A stretch of 64,000 nucleotides of DNA, taken from Viridothelium virens (taxonomy: Eukaryota; Ascomycota; Dothideomycetes; Trypetheliales; Trypetheliaceae). Both the position numbers and the translations under genes were made by a program. The notes under the pieces are model-generated. The model worked only from the letters and a program-made list of their open reading frames with translations. It did not search any database and had not been told where the DNA came from. Shown in pieces: positions 11,435 to 21,635 of the stretch (position 1 is its first letter; each line of letters begins with the position of its first letter). Location of the stretch: NCBI GenBank assembly GCA_010094025.1, contig ML991780.1, positions 434,001-498,000 of the forward strand, read 5' to 3'.

Positions 11435-12170
11435 TCTGAAAAATTGGAAGTCTTGGTAGGTTGATTGATATAGTAAGAGTCTTGAAGAGATCTCAAAGAT
11501 GATCTTGATCTGAATCGAGATTGCAAAAGGTGAAGGTGGAAGATTTTGAAGTGTGTGCTTTTATATTCCAAGCCGTGGAGTTTGGGAGTGGCAAAACCTG
11601 ATATGATTCTCCGGATTTTGTGTAGTGAATAAATGTGATGAACTGGAATGGGAAGGAGCAGCTGTGATCAATTCACCGTCTTGGTAACTGCCTGGTCTGG
11701 CGATGTAATTCCTACGTATATTCTGTGACACCTGACCTGGCTGCCAGCCAGGTTACCCTCAGCTGCAAGAATCCATTCCAGGCATCAATTGGGCCTGGAA
11801 GCAAACCCTATAGTGATCTCTCCACTATTGGTCTGGAAAAGGTGGGGAGATGGAAGGTGCGCAGTGGCACGGCGGTTAGCGGTGGTTAGAGTGTGATAGA
11901 ACGCGTCTTTACGCGGGACCCTGCAGCTGGCGTTCGTCGATCTTCTAGGAAACACACGACGTCACGCGCCGATGGCCGGGATGCCTAAGGTAAACTTCAC
12001 GTCCTTTTCCCATGTACGCGTTGAGCTCCCATGCGTATTCATTTTCTTCTCTCAACCTTTACTGAGAGATCAATTGGACACCCTTTCTGTGACTCATTCT
12101 GGCTTACAGCCTTAGACTCTCCCCAATTCATCTCCTCTCCCGTTCTCGCTCTCGCTCACACCCGCTCCTC
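11435..12170. promoter_or_regulatory. Divergent promoter of KGG gene and UNG1
   Basis: This non-coding interval separates two start codons. It contains a perfect 19-base palindrome (see separate entry) and a CT-rich stretch just before the UNG1 ATG (12120-12165), common in fungal 5' UTRs. Confidence 0.5.
11735..11753. repeat. 19-base perfect palindrome
   Basis: ACCTGGCTGCCAGCCAGGT reads as two 9-base inverted arms around a central C. It sits about 300 bases upstream of the KGG start codon. It could be a dimeric transcription-factor site or a short hairpin; nothing else in the sequence decides which. Confidence 0.6.
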
Positions 12171-13186
12171 ATGTCTCTAAAACGCAAAGCTACCGACCTC
12201 GCCGCTGAGGAAGCTAAGAAACCTAAAGCCAATGGCAATATCCAATCCTTCTTCGGCGCGCCTAAATCCAATCCTAGCACCTCCTCCACCAATCCCTCCA
12301 AAACCTCTTCTACATCCGTTTCCCTTTCCACCTCTTCGCCTCCCAAATTCGACAAACAAGCCTGGATCGATAGCCTCACCGACGAACAGCGCGCCCTCCT
12401 CAAACTCGAAATTGAAACCCTCCACGAATCCTGGCTCGCCCACCTGCATACCGAGCTCCTCACCAAGGACTTCCTAAACCTCAAAAAGTTCCTCGCCAGC
12501 GAAGTCACTTCGGGCAAGACCGTCTTCCCCCCATCCGAAGACGTCTACTCCTGGTCGCGCCATACGCCCCTCGACACCGTGAAGTGCGTGATTCTCGGGC
12601 AGGACCCGTACCACAACGTCAATCAGGCGCACGGCCTCTGCTTCAGCGTTCGGCCCCCCACGCCGGCACCCCCGAGCCTGAAGAACATCTTCACGTGCCT
12701 GAAGAATGACTTCCCAGACAGCTTCGAGCCGCCGCCGGGGCGATCGGGGCTGTTGACGCCGTGGGCGGATCGCGGGGTGTTGTTGCTGAATGCAAGTTTG
12801 ACGGTGAGGGCGCACGAGGCGAATTCGCATCAGGGGAAGGGGTGGGAGAAGTTCACGCAGAAGGTCGTGGATACGGTGACGAAGGTGAGGAGTCAGGGCG
12901 TGGTGTTCTTGGCGTGGGGGGCGAGTGCGCAGAAGAAGGTGAAGAGTGTGAGTAGTAAGCATTTGGTGTTGAAGGCGGTGCATCCGAGTCCGTTGAGTGC
13001 GCATAATGGTTTTGTAAGTCTTTCCATCCTCTTTGCGAGGTGAGTTCGGCGTGGACTGACATCTGGTGTGTATAGATGACCTGCGGACATTTTAAGAAAG
13101 CGAATAATTGGTTGAAGGAGAAATATGGCGAAGACGGTGAGATTGATTGGGATTTGAATGTCAAGCCTGAGGATGCAGGTGTTTGA
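12171..13186 (+). CDS. UNG1: Uracil-DNA glycosylase
   Basis: Exons 12171-13013 and 13076-13186 encode 317 residues. The enzyme removes uracil from DNA to start base excision repair. The family-1 water-activating motif GQDPYHN is at residues 143-149 (Asp145). The C-terminal HPSPLSAHNGF ends exon 1 and forms the DNA minor-groove loop with the catalytic His. Exon 2 adds the expected MTCGHFKKANNWL ending. The N-terminus is a lysine-rich nuclear-type extension with NIQSFFGAPK at about 23-32, which looks like a PCNA-interacting (PIP) box without the leading Gln. The intron is 62 nt with donor GTAAGT. The gene is tail to tail with CDC9, stop codons about 260 bases apart. Confidence 0.97.
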
Positions 13187-13446
13187 AGGAGGCGATAGAG
13201 TTGAGCGAGGCGATCGGTAATCTTTATTTTCGGTTTTCGTGCAAGGCGCTGGTGGTCAAAAAGAACATAGAAAAGCTTGTATATGTCCAAATTTTCTTGG
13301 ACTTTCTGTATATTTGTAGATCCTCAGGGCTCGTACATAAGGTATTGTAATATTCTGACCTTTCGAGGCCAGCGCTGGCTCATGGCTAGCTTCAGTTCAT
13401 TGGCAAATAAAGTGCGTAGTATACATGCATTCATCGTGAAATTGAT

Positions 13447-16234
13447 TCAGTCCACATCATCCGCTTCTTCGTTTTCGGCCACAGCCCCTTTTCCTGGTGC
13501 TCTTGTCTCCTGCTTCCGGTACAACTCTGCTAGGTAGTCTGCATCCGTAGCTTCATCAATACTCTTATCCTCCCTGACTTTCAAAAACCTCGGAAACCTC
13601 AAACTCAACCCCCTCTCCTCACTCACCAGCCCCATCGCTGCCGTGTATGTCGGGCTCAGCGTTACATCCGCAAACGCCATCTCCCACACTTCCTGCGGCT
13701 CAAACCACACAGCTGGCACTCCACCATACTCCACATAACTTGGCTTCTCCGGCAGTACGTTGTCGCTCTCTTCGGCGTACTTCTCCTTGTTCGCCTGATA
13801 AAACTTATCGGTGAAGCCTGACATGCACTTCGTGACGGCTTCGAGGCATCCCGTTTCCGGGTTGCGCACCGCAAGCAGGATGGGAGACCACCATTTCGCC
13901 TTGCGGCCTTGGCCGTGCCAGCCGGCGATTGGGATGAGATCGAGGGTGTCGGCGGCGGTGTTGTAGTCCTTTTTAACTTTGAGCCAGGAGTCGAGGCGTT
14001 TGTCGGGTTCGTAGGTGGCGAGGAGGGCTTTGCGGCGGGTGGATTTCTCTTTGTCAGCGGGTTCGGTGGAGTCTTCTCCATTCTGCTTGATGCCTTTCGA
14101 TTTGGATTTGGTCTTGGTACCTTTCTTGGATTTGGAGGGGGTCGTTGGTTGTGGCTTTGGCTCGGCGGATTCTCCATCTGCTTCTGCATTGGCTTGGAGG
14201 TCTGGATTCGGGAGATTATCGAGGACTTTGACCATGATTCCTTCGCATTTGACATCGGTTGCACTTTTAAAGAAGTCGAGCACGGTCTCGGAGTCTGCGG
14301 ACGTCGCGTCTAGGTTCTTGACCCATGTAAAATGATTCGGTATCTCCGTAAAAAGACTCCGCAATAATGATCTCCTTTCTCGAAATGGCCTGTTCAACAA
14401 CTCTTCACCGTTGAGGTACATCAAGTCAAATGAGAATAGACAGACATTCACCTTTACCTCATTGATGGCGACGTCCTTTCGTGCTCGATTAGCTAGAATT
14501 TGGAAAGGCTTCAATTCACCAGTCTCACGGTCCACAGCGACAACCTCGCCCTCCATGATGAAACTACTCACGCCATCACCACGAATTTTAGGGACAAGTG
14601 CGACCAGGTCTGGATACTTCTCGGTCATCACTTCAAGATGCCGTGAAAATATTGTAACTTTTCCGTTCTCGTCACAATGTACTTGAGCGCGCTGCCCGTC
14701 ATACTTGTACTCGCAACTGAAGTCCCGACCTTGTAGCTTAGTGAGCATTTCAGCTAGATCGCGCGTGATGCTCCCAAGCATAGGCCGTAGGGGAATATGG
14801 AGAGACAGTCCACAGCGTAGAAGTAACTCCTCGGAGACGCCAACTTCGAGCAATGCCGGCACCAGGTCGTTGTAGTTTGGATGTCTCGCAAAGCATGCCT
14901 TGACAATTTCTTCGCCTCTAGCATAGATTTCTGTCAAAGCTTCCTTCTTCATCTTGACAAGATCGCTCTGGCTTTGTATTGGAAAGGAGGTGCCTCGCGG
15001 ACGAGATAGTTGAAAAGCGCGTGACAGTGCAATGAGCATAGTGGTCTTGACTGCTCCTATTCGAAGCTTTCTGTATGTTAGAGTGGCTTCAAGGCACACT
15101 GCTGGGTGTGGACTTACGTGCTGAACGAGCGTTCGTACAATGTATCGACTCTCTTCTGCGCCCCTAGAATCCTGCACGAGCCTCTCAACAATCCTCTGCT
15201 TGGCTTCTTGACTACCATGACCTTGGCTTTTTGCAATTTTAACTAGTGCTTCGAAAACACCCTTGATAGTCAAAGGCTTTGGCTTCCGTAGCGTCAGGCT
15301 CTGCCTCTTTTTTGCTTCAAAAGCTACGTCTCCCGCATCTCCATACTTGTTGTATAGAGTCTTGAGACCGGCGTTGTCAAGACCGCAGACCTTTTTTAGT
15401 GCTTTCGATATCGATGATCCTCCTAGACCAAGTTCAAGATCAATGTATGGTGGCGATATCGAGTTGGTTGCAAGCCAGACCTTTCGGCTTGTTAGCATTA
15501 TTTACGGTAGATGTAGTTTTTAAGGATCATACGGTGGGCAGCAGACTTTGGGGATCTGCCTCGATGATTGTTCGCAATAGGTTCACTAGTGTATCTACAA
15601 TCTTGATACGACTTTGCGTGCTATTAACAAGCACGAAGCATCTCGTAAGCAACGCATACGTAGCATTACCGCCTTCACCAGCCCATTGATCCTTTAAGTC
15701 CGAGATATATTTTGCTGGATCAAATGTCAAAGGGCTCTCATCGAACGGTATTGTGGATGAGACTGTATCCTCTTTTGCCGAAGCAGACTGCAGTGAAAGA
15801 GTATTCTTCCCAAACGCCGGCCTGGGAACGTCCTTCTTCGTCTCTTCCAAAGCAGTCTCTTCTGCAACGGCTTGCCGTTGTGTATCCGTGGTACCGGAGT
15901 CTGCATCATCCTCGGGTTCGGCTGTTCTGTTTCCAGGTGATTTTGAACTCAAAGGTGGCGAGGGCGCAGGAGGTGCGGGAGGTGCAGTGGTTCCATTAGC
16001 AGTATGATCCTCTTTGTTCCATTGGGCCTGCAATTTCCTAGCAAGTTGTTCATCGGTCAGCACTTCCTCTTCGCCATCTCCGTATAGATCCTCCGAATCC
16101 TCCTGCTTCGTTTCGTCCTTGGTAGAGCTGTTTTTCCCATCCTTTTGCTTTCCAAAGAAGAAGTCTAGACTCCTGACCGTCTTTGGTGAGGCTTTATAGT
16201 CATTGGTTTTCCTTTTCTTCGCCGGGCTGGTCAT
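13447..16234 (-). CDS. CDC9: ATP-dependent DNA ligase I
   Basis: Three exons (16234-15533, 15480-15118, 15066-13447) give 894 residues. The ligase seals nicks in Okazaki-fragment joining and long-patch repair. The adenylated lysine lies in EYKYDGQRAQVH at about residue 476. EGEVVAVD, the FDLMYLNGE block and WLKVKKDY are the following nucleotidyltransferase motifs, and an OB-fold lies C-terminal. The disordered N-terminus has a PIP-like box (VRSLDFFFGKQK) matching the PCNA contact of this family. The second intron uses an AAAG acceptor at 15067, required to restore TLVQH-LRIGAVKTTM. The first intron joins LLPT-VWLAT. The acidic C-terminal tail is usual for fungal orthologues. Confidence 0.97.
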
Positions 16235-17032
16235 ATCGAATTACTCAAGGTAGATTCACGGCTATTCATGTTCGGTTTCCTCAAAGAGGAGCTTTGAGCG
16301 TATTCATGCGAGGGTGCGAGGTGCTTGCAAACGACGTCATTGTCTAAGCTTTCAGGATAAAGTCTCGGATCTCCACGCGCTAGTAGTCGGCGCGTCGCGT
16401 CTTACCTTAAGGTAGTGCCTGGTAGGGATATCTCATGGGCACGTGCAAACTGTTACTTTCTTTAGCTCCCCACTTGACTCCCAACATTCCGGATTTCTAG
16501 ATCTGTCTAATGTGGGAATGAGAAGAACTTAATTTGGACCTCTACTCTCCTCAGGATTCAGCTCATACCCTATTTATTCCGCGAGTTGGTACTCTGATTC
16601 AGTACAGAATTACATTACATCTCCACCACACCACCAGGTGCTCGAGGACGAATTGGCCGATACTGAAAATTTCCGACGTTTAGGAAAACCCCCAGCATTG
16701 TCTTACAAAACTGCATACATTCCGAGAGACACCCAACACAGACCTCAGTAAAATGAGGCAGCACGGGCGACTCCCGGGTATCTCTCCCATTGAAGTTTGC
16801 AAATACGGCGCGTTCAAGTAGTGGTCGTCTTGAGAAGCAAAAGGCCAAGCCTCGAACATTCGAATTTGCATGTTTTAAGAGGTATAAGGCAATCACTAAC
16901 ACAGCCACAACATCGACAGAAATCGCATGTCGCTTCAAAAAAAAAAAAACTCCTGAACCATGATATCATTTCGCTATGACCAATGAAAATCCCCCCAAAC
17001 TAAATCAGTGTCCAAAAGACAATGAAATTGTA
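16235..17032. other. Intergenic: CDC9 promoter and PHO84 3' side
   Basis: No gene is seen. It holds the palindrome TACCTTAAGGTA (16403-16414), an E-box CACGTG at 16440-16445, and a run of 13 A near 16938-16950. The E-box lies on the CDC9 side, so I do not link it to phosphate control of PHO84, whose 5' end is about 2.4 kb away. Confidence 0.4.
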
Positions 17033-18882
17033 TTATGCCATCTTTCCGAAGTCAAAGCTATTACTTGAAGCAAGATCTGATACCTTTCTCTCGTGACTGG
17101 CAGAGGTGTCGCGTGGGTCATAACTTGAGCTGCCATCGGCCTCGCCAGCAAGTTCCTCAAGTGTCTTGCGCTTTGTCTCAGGGATGAAGAGGGTCGTAAC
17201 GCAGCCGCAAAGCATGAAGAGTGCGTAGATTTCCATGACATGGTTGAGCCAAGGTGAAGCAGAGCTTCCTTTTGGTGCACCTCGTTGTCTGAGTGGACCA
17301 ATGACGACCTGCGCAATGATGGACCCAATCTTACCAGATGCGGCAGAAATACCGTGCGAAGAGCTGCGGTAACGAGTAGGAAAACATTCACCAGGAACAA
17401 TGAATGTCGTAGCGTTGGGTCCAAAGTTGAAGAAGAACTGGGCAACAACATAGCAGGCGAGCAATCCGTTCTCTCCAATTGCGTGATACCCAAAACCCAT
17501 GATGCAGAAGATGATAGTGAGGAGAATGAACCCCATCATCTGAATTGGTTTTCTTCCAATGGTATCCACGGTCGCAACCGTTACCCAGTAGCCGGGAATA
17601 GCGCCAGCAAGGACGATGATCAAGTTGCCAACGGCAGTGTTGTAGAAGACTTTGTAAACATTCTCGCCGTTGGCAAATCCGATAGCCTGAAGGAAGACGG
17701 TATTGTTTAAGGAAAGGCCGTAGAAAGCAACATCCAAGAAGAACCATGAACCAGCAGTACCGAGAAGCACTTTCCCGTACTTCCATTGCCTATAGTGCTC
17801 GAAAAAGTCATGCCAGCCAGCTTGAGGAACATCCAATGCAGCAGATTCACGTCGACTCTGAGCCTGGGTTATCTCATCTGGGAGACCCTCTGGCTTGTCA
17901 CTAAGGTATGCCTTGATATCGGATCCGGCTTTGACGACATCGCGAGCCACGTCAAAGGTATAGCGTGGGGTCTCAGGGATGGTCAAACGGTAGTAAAGGG
18001 CAAGAATACCAGGCACAGCGCCGAAACCGATGATGACACGCCACATCTTATCGACAGCCAAGCCGCAGACACCGTCGCACTCAGAGACGCTCTTCGCAGT
18101 GAGGAGAGATTCCTTGAATCCAGCGACGACAATGAGGGCAATGATGGCAGCGCCGAATTGACCGATGCCTTGCATGGCGAACACTCCAGCCATCATGGCC
18201 CCTCTCCACTTCGTAGTAGCAAATCTAATGCGCGATTAGCTATTGTGGGGCTTCAAGAGCGCCTAGAAGCTACTCACTCAGATGTGATAATAGAAGATAG
18301 AGGATAGTCTCCTCCAATGCCAACACCCATAATGACACGCCAGAAGATGACCAGGCCGACGATAGACATTGATGGAGAAGCCGAACTCAGCGATTGAGCA
18401 AGAGTAGCGACAATGATGATGATGAGTTCAATTCCGTACATTCGTTTCCGACCGATAATATCTGCCAAGATACCAAAGGCAACTTGACCAATAACAGTAC
18501 CACCGGAGGTAGCAGTCTTGATGGCGGTGTCCGAACTTGTTGGGATTTTTCCTCGAGAGCTTCCGGGAATATTTTGCCAATAGACGACACCAAGCATCGA
18601 GGTGACAAGACCGATCGCAAAGATGTCGTAGGCATCAGTAAAGAAGCCAATGCCTGCGACGACAACAGCTCGCACATGGTACCAGCCGAATGGAGCCTTG
18701 TCGATTTCCGCCAGAGCTAGACGTCGTCGCTCGTTCGGGTCGGCAATATGAGCGTAGTCGTTGTGGAAATTCTATGAAGAGAAGAATTAGCATCACAGGT
18801 TGCTCTGAGAATATTCAGTTCATTGTAATTGTCGGGTGCATACATGGAAGGCACTATTCCCGCCTTGAGTGCGGGCGGCCAT
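17033..18882 (-). CDS. PHO84: High-affinity phosphate transporter, MFS PHS family
   Basis: Exons 18882-18844, 18771-18278 and 18224-17033 encode 574 residues. The product is a 12-helix plasma-membrane H+/phosphate symporter. Signatures are FFTDAYDIFAIGLV in the first helix, the MFS loop GILADIIGRKRMYG, GGDYPLSSIITSE joined to FATTKWRGAMMAGVFAMQGI, and GPNATTFIVPGECFPTRYRS in the second half, followed by PETKRKTLEEL. Exon 1 codes for only 13 residues (MAARTQGGNSAFH) and joins NFHNDYAHI through GTATGC and TTCATAG. The second intron splits Glu of SE-FATT. No Pho4-type CACGTG is visible in the near upstream 700 bases. The length and layout are those of a complete transporter. Confidence 0.96.
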
Positions 18883-21635
18883 GATGACGGTACCACCTCT
18901 TGCGTCAGACGGTAAGAGCTGAGCGAGACTTCGAAATCAACTCGAATAGCGGTACAAAGACACGAGGTTGTGAAGGCAAAAACTTTTTAGGATTTGATTT
19001 GGAGGAAAGGAATGACTATAGTTGAGGAAAATGGAGTAGTGATGTGCAAGAGATGAGATACTTGATGCGAGGGGCTGACTCCTGTGGTTATATGAGGCTT
19101 AGGCGCAGGGCAGCTTCGATACAGACTGTTTTGCAAGCCGGAGCAGAAGTACCAGAGAGGTCAAGTCCCCTGCCTAGCATGACGGCCGATGCCTTCGAGA
19201 AGTTCTGTACACGCGCAGGGCGCACCTTAGGGTACCGACGGCATCGAGCCCGGATTGGGATGTCTTCTCCGATGCAGTTGGTACGTGCCAATCATGCCTT
19301 GCACACGCAGCACGCAGGTGAAAGGAGTCCAGCCTCCTTGGACCCATGAACTATTTCAGACACGCTCCGACTTCACTACTTACGCCATTCTTGACGTGCA
19401 GCAAATAGGCAAGCAAATTTGGGGTGTGTTGTGTGAAATGCTGGGTCCGGAGTACAATCGAGCAAACAGTCAAGGGTTTGACATTATCTCCGCGGCAAAA
19501 GGAACGAGAATCGTCTAGCATCAAATCATTTTAACACAGTTGAGAACTTCAGCAATCGCTTTGTCGACCCCTTGCTTCGCGTACCGAAGGCTCATCGGTC
19601 ATACACTTGCAGTTATTCAAACGATCGGGGTTGTCATGCCTCAGGCTTGCGTCAGGAACTGACTAGGACCATCATCCGCTACGCAAGAAGTAGCGTCCCT
19701 CTCCGTGGGGATGTGCACAAACACCAACATCCGCCTCGATCCAGCTGTGCACTGTCCTCGGCTTGAACAGGCTAGTACTTGGGAGCGACAATCTACACGT
19801 ACAACGTTTCGTTATGTCGTTCACGGGCCTGTTTATTCGGATCATGCCATCCACAGATTGAAAATTTACGCGTCTACCAAAGAGGCGAGTTGTTGTGTGC
19901 CTGAGTACCGAACCCTGCAGCCGAACCTTGTCGACGGTACGGTGGCAAGAGACCTGAGGCTTTTGACAGGCAGACTCCACGGCTATCGCAAAGTTGCGAA
20001 TCTTCTCTAATTAAAATGTCCGATGGCCAACACTCCAATCATTTCGTCGTCTCTCGTCCCATGCAAGCCATTGTTGCGCGGATCGTCGCGTCACCGCGTC
20101 ATTCTGGCCACTCGTCATGAGCTGCCGCGACTTTTGGCGAGCTGAGAAGCAAGCAAAAGAGGCCAAAATTGGTGGAGATGTTGTGACCCTGAAGAGCGAC
20201 CTGTCTAGGGCCAATTGCCGTTCTCGTACTCATCACGTTTCGCAATTCGGAGCTCTGACTGGAGCGGCTAGCCTTCTAGCGGATTACTGTCCTCGTCTGG
20301 CGGCTTATCCGCCCCCATGGCTAGTGCCGATATGGTCAGCATCAAGACGTGGGATTTCCCGTCTCTTTTGGCGACCGTTCTATACCGTAATCATCCTCGA
20401 ACGCCTTAGTACCCCGGTTTGCCCAAGCGCATGTCGCAATATCCACATCGGGCCAAGGTCGTGATACCAGCTAAGGCTCACATCAAGAGCATCCCGACCC
20501 TTCTTTCATGTTTGAGGTTATGGAACTCTCCACTCGTTCACCCCGCAGACCTGGTAGCAGCTCTTGCTTAGGTCCCAGAAGTTATTAATCTCTTCATGCT
20601 GTCTCTGCGGAAGACGGAAAGATGTCTTGCCACTGAAGGAAGAATTTTCCGTCGGATTTGCCGCACGGTCATGTCTTATCTGCAAGCACGGGCAGGAAGG
20701 ACGATCCCTCTGCTCGGCCCGCTGCACTCATGATGGTGTGCGGCGAACGAATGTATCAGCGGAGGTCCCCCAAGTAACTTTTCTATTCCATGGTATTATC
20801 GCGTGTATCATTAGGCAGGAAGAATAAGGTTCAGTCGATTGGAAGCCCAGAATTCTTCCGAGGGCCATGTCTTGAATTATCTGGAACTCTACCCGGCTGC
20901 AAATCTAGGCAGACTTACGGGAACTACTGTCTCCGATAAGAATATGGCACAAGGATTGGAAGAAACGACACCATCTTCCACTGCCGTTCGGCTCTTGAAG
21001 GCCTGGTGGAGGCTCCAACTTTATCGCCACAATAATCAGGAACTCGTGTAGTCTGCCTTCAGCAGATGGGAGGCCGTGAGCTTATCCGCTATTGAATGGT
21101 TTGGAAATGCCTCAGCAAGACCTACTTACTGCCTGCTGTGCCGCTTCCAAGAGGCCTTTTTCAATGTCTGGGGTACGGATTTGGTCACAGAAAAGAGCGG
21201 TTGTCCGAATGAAGAACATGGATCTTACAATCGAGGCATGCAACATAGGCACCTTCTCACCTCGTTAGGATCTTACCTCCGCGACGATTTAGGGGCGTGT
21301 CTTAATGGCTAGGGCCTCATTTCATCTGAAATTGTGGCGTGGCACCATTACAACAGCAACCAATAATTCCATTTAGTTATTGAGGGGCATTTCGTGCCAG
21401 AAACTACGGCAATAGCAACGAGAGCAATTTCGTAGCTGGTTCCTGTTCTCCCATATCAATATTGGTGAGTAAAGGTTCCCTCCCTGTCCATTCTTTCCCC
21501 ACCATTTCCAAAGCTGGCTATCGTAGCTTCAATGTAACAACAATCCCTCTTTCATCTTCGTGAATCAAATTGCATTCCTCTGCTTTGAGTCGTTGAATGA
21601 GATGCTGGGGAGTGCCAGAACTTCGCGAAACACAT
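18883..21635. other. 2.75-kb gene-poor region
   Basis: This is the longest stretch without a gene I can support. The first few hundred bases must include the PHO84 promoter. Only short open frames occur on both strands, and none shows a domain, a convincing splice pattern or a low-complexity design typical of secreted proteins. Base composition is near that of its neighbours, so it is not an AT-rich, RIP-like island. I see no terminal repeats or transposase motif. It could hold a non-coding RNA or a fast-evolving gene. Confidence 0.5.

Noticed and set aside
12474-13004. 176-residue minus-strand frame opposite UNG1
   Set aside because: It is a His/Arg/Leu-rich complement of a GC3-rich coding region, overlapping a clear gene.
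16440-16445. CACGTG as a Pho4 site for PHO84
   Set aside because: It lies beyond the 3' end of PHO84, on the CDC9 promoter side, about 2.4 kb from the PHO84 start.
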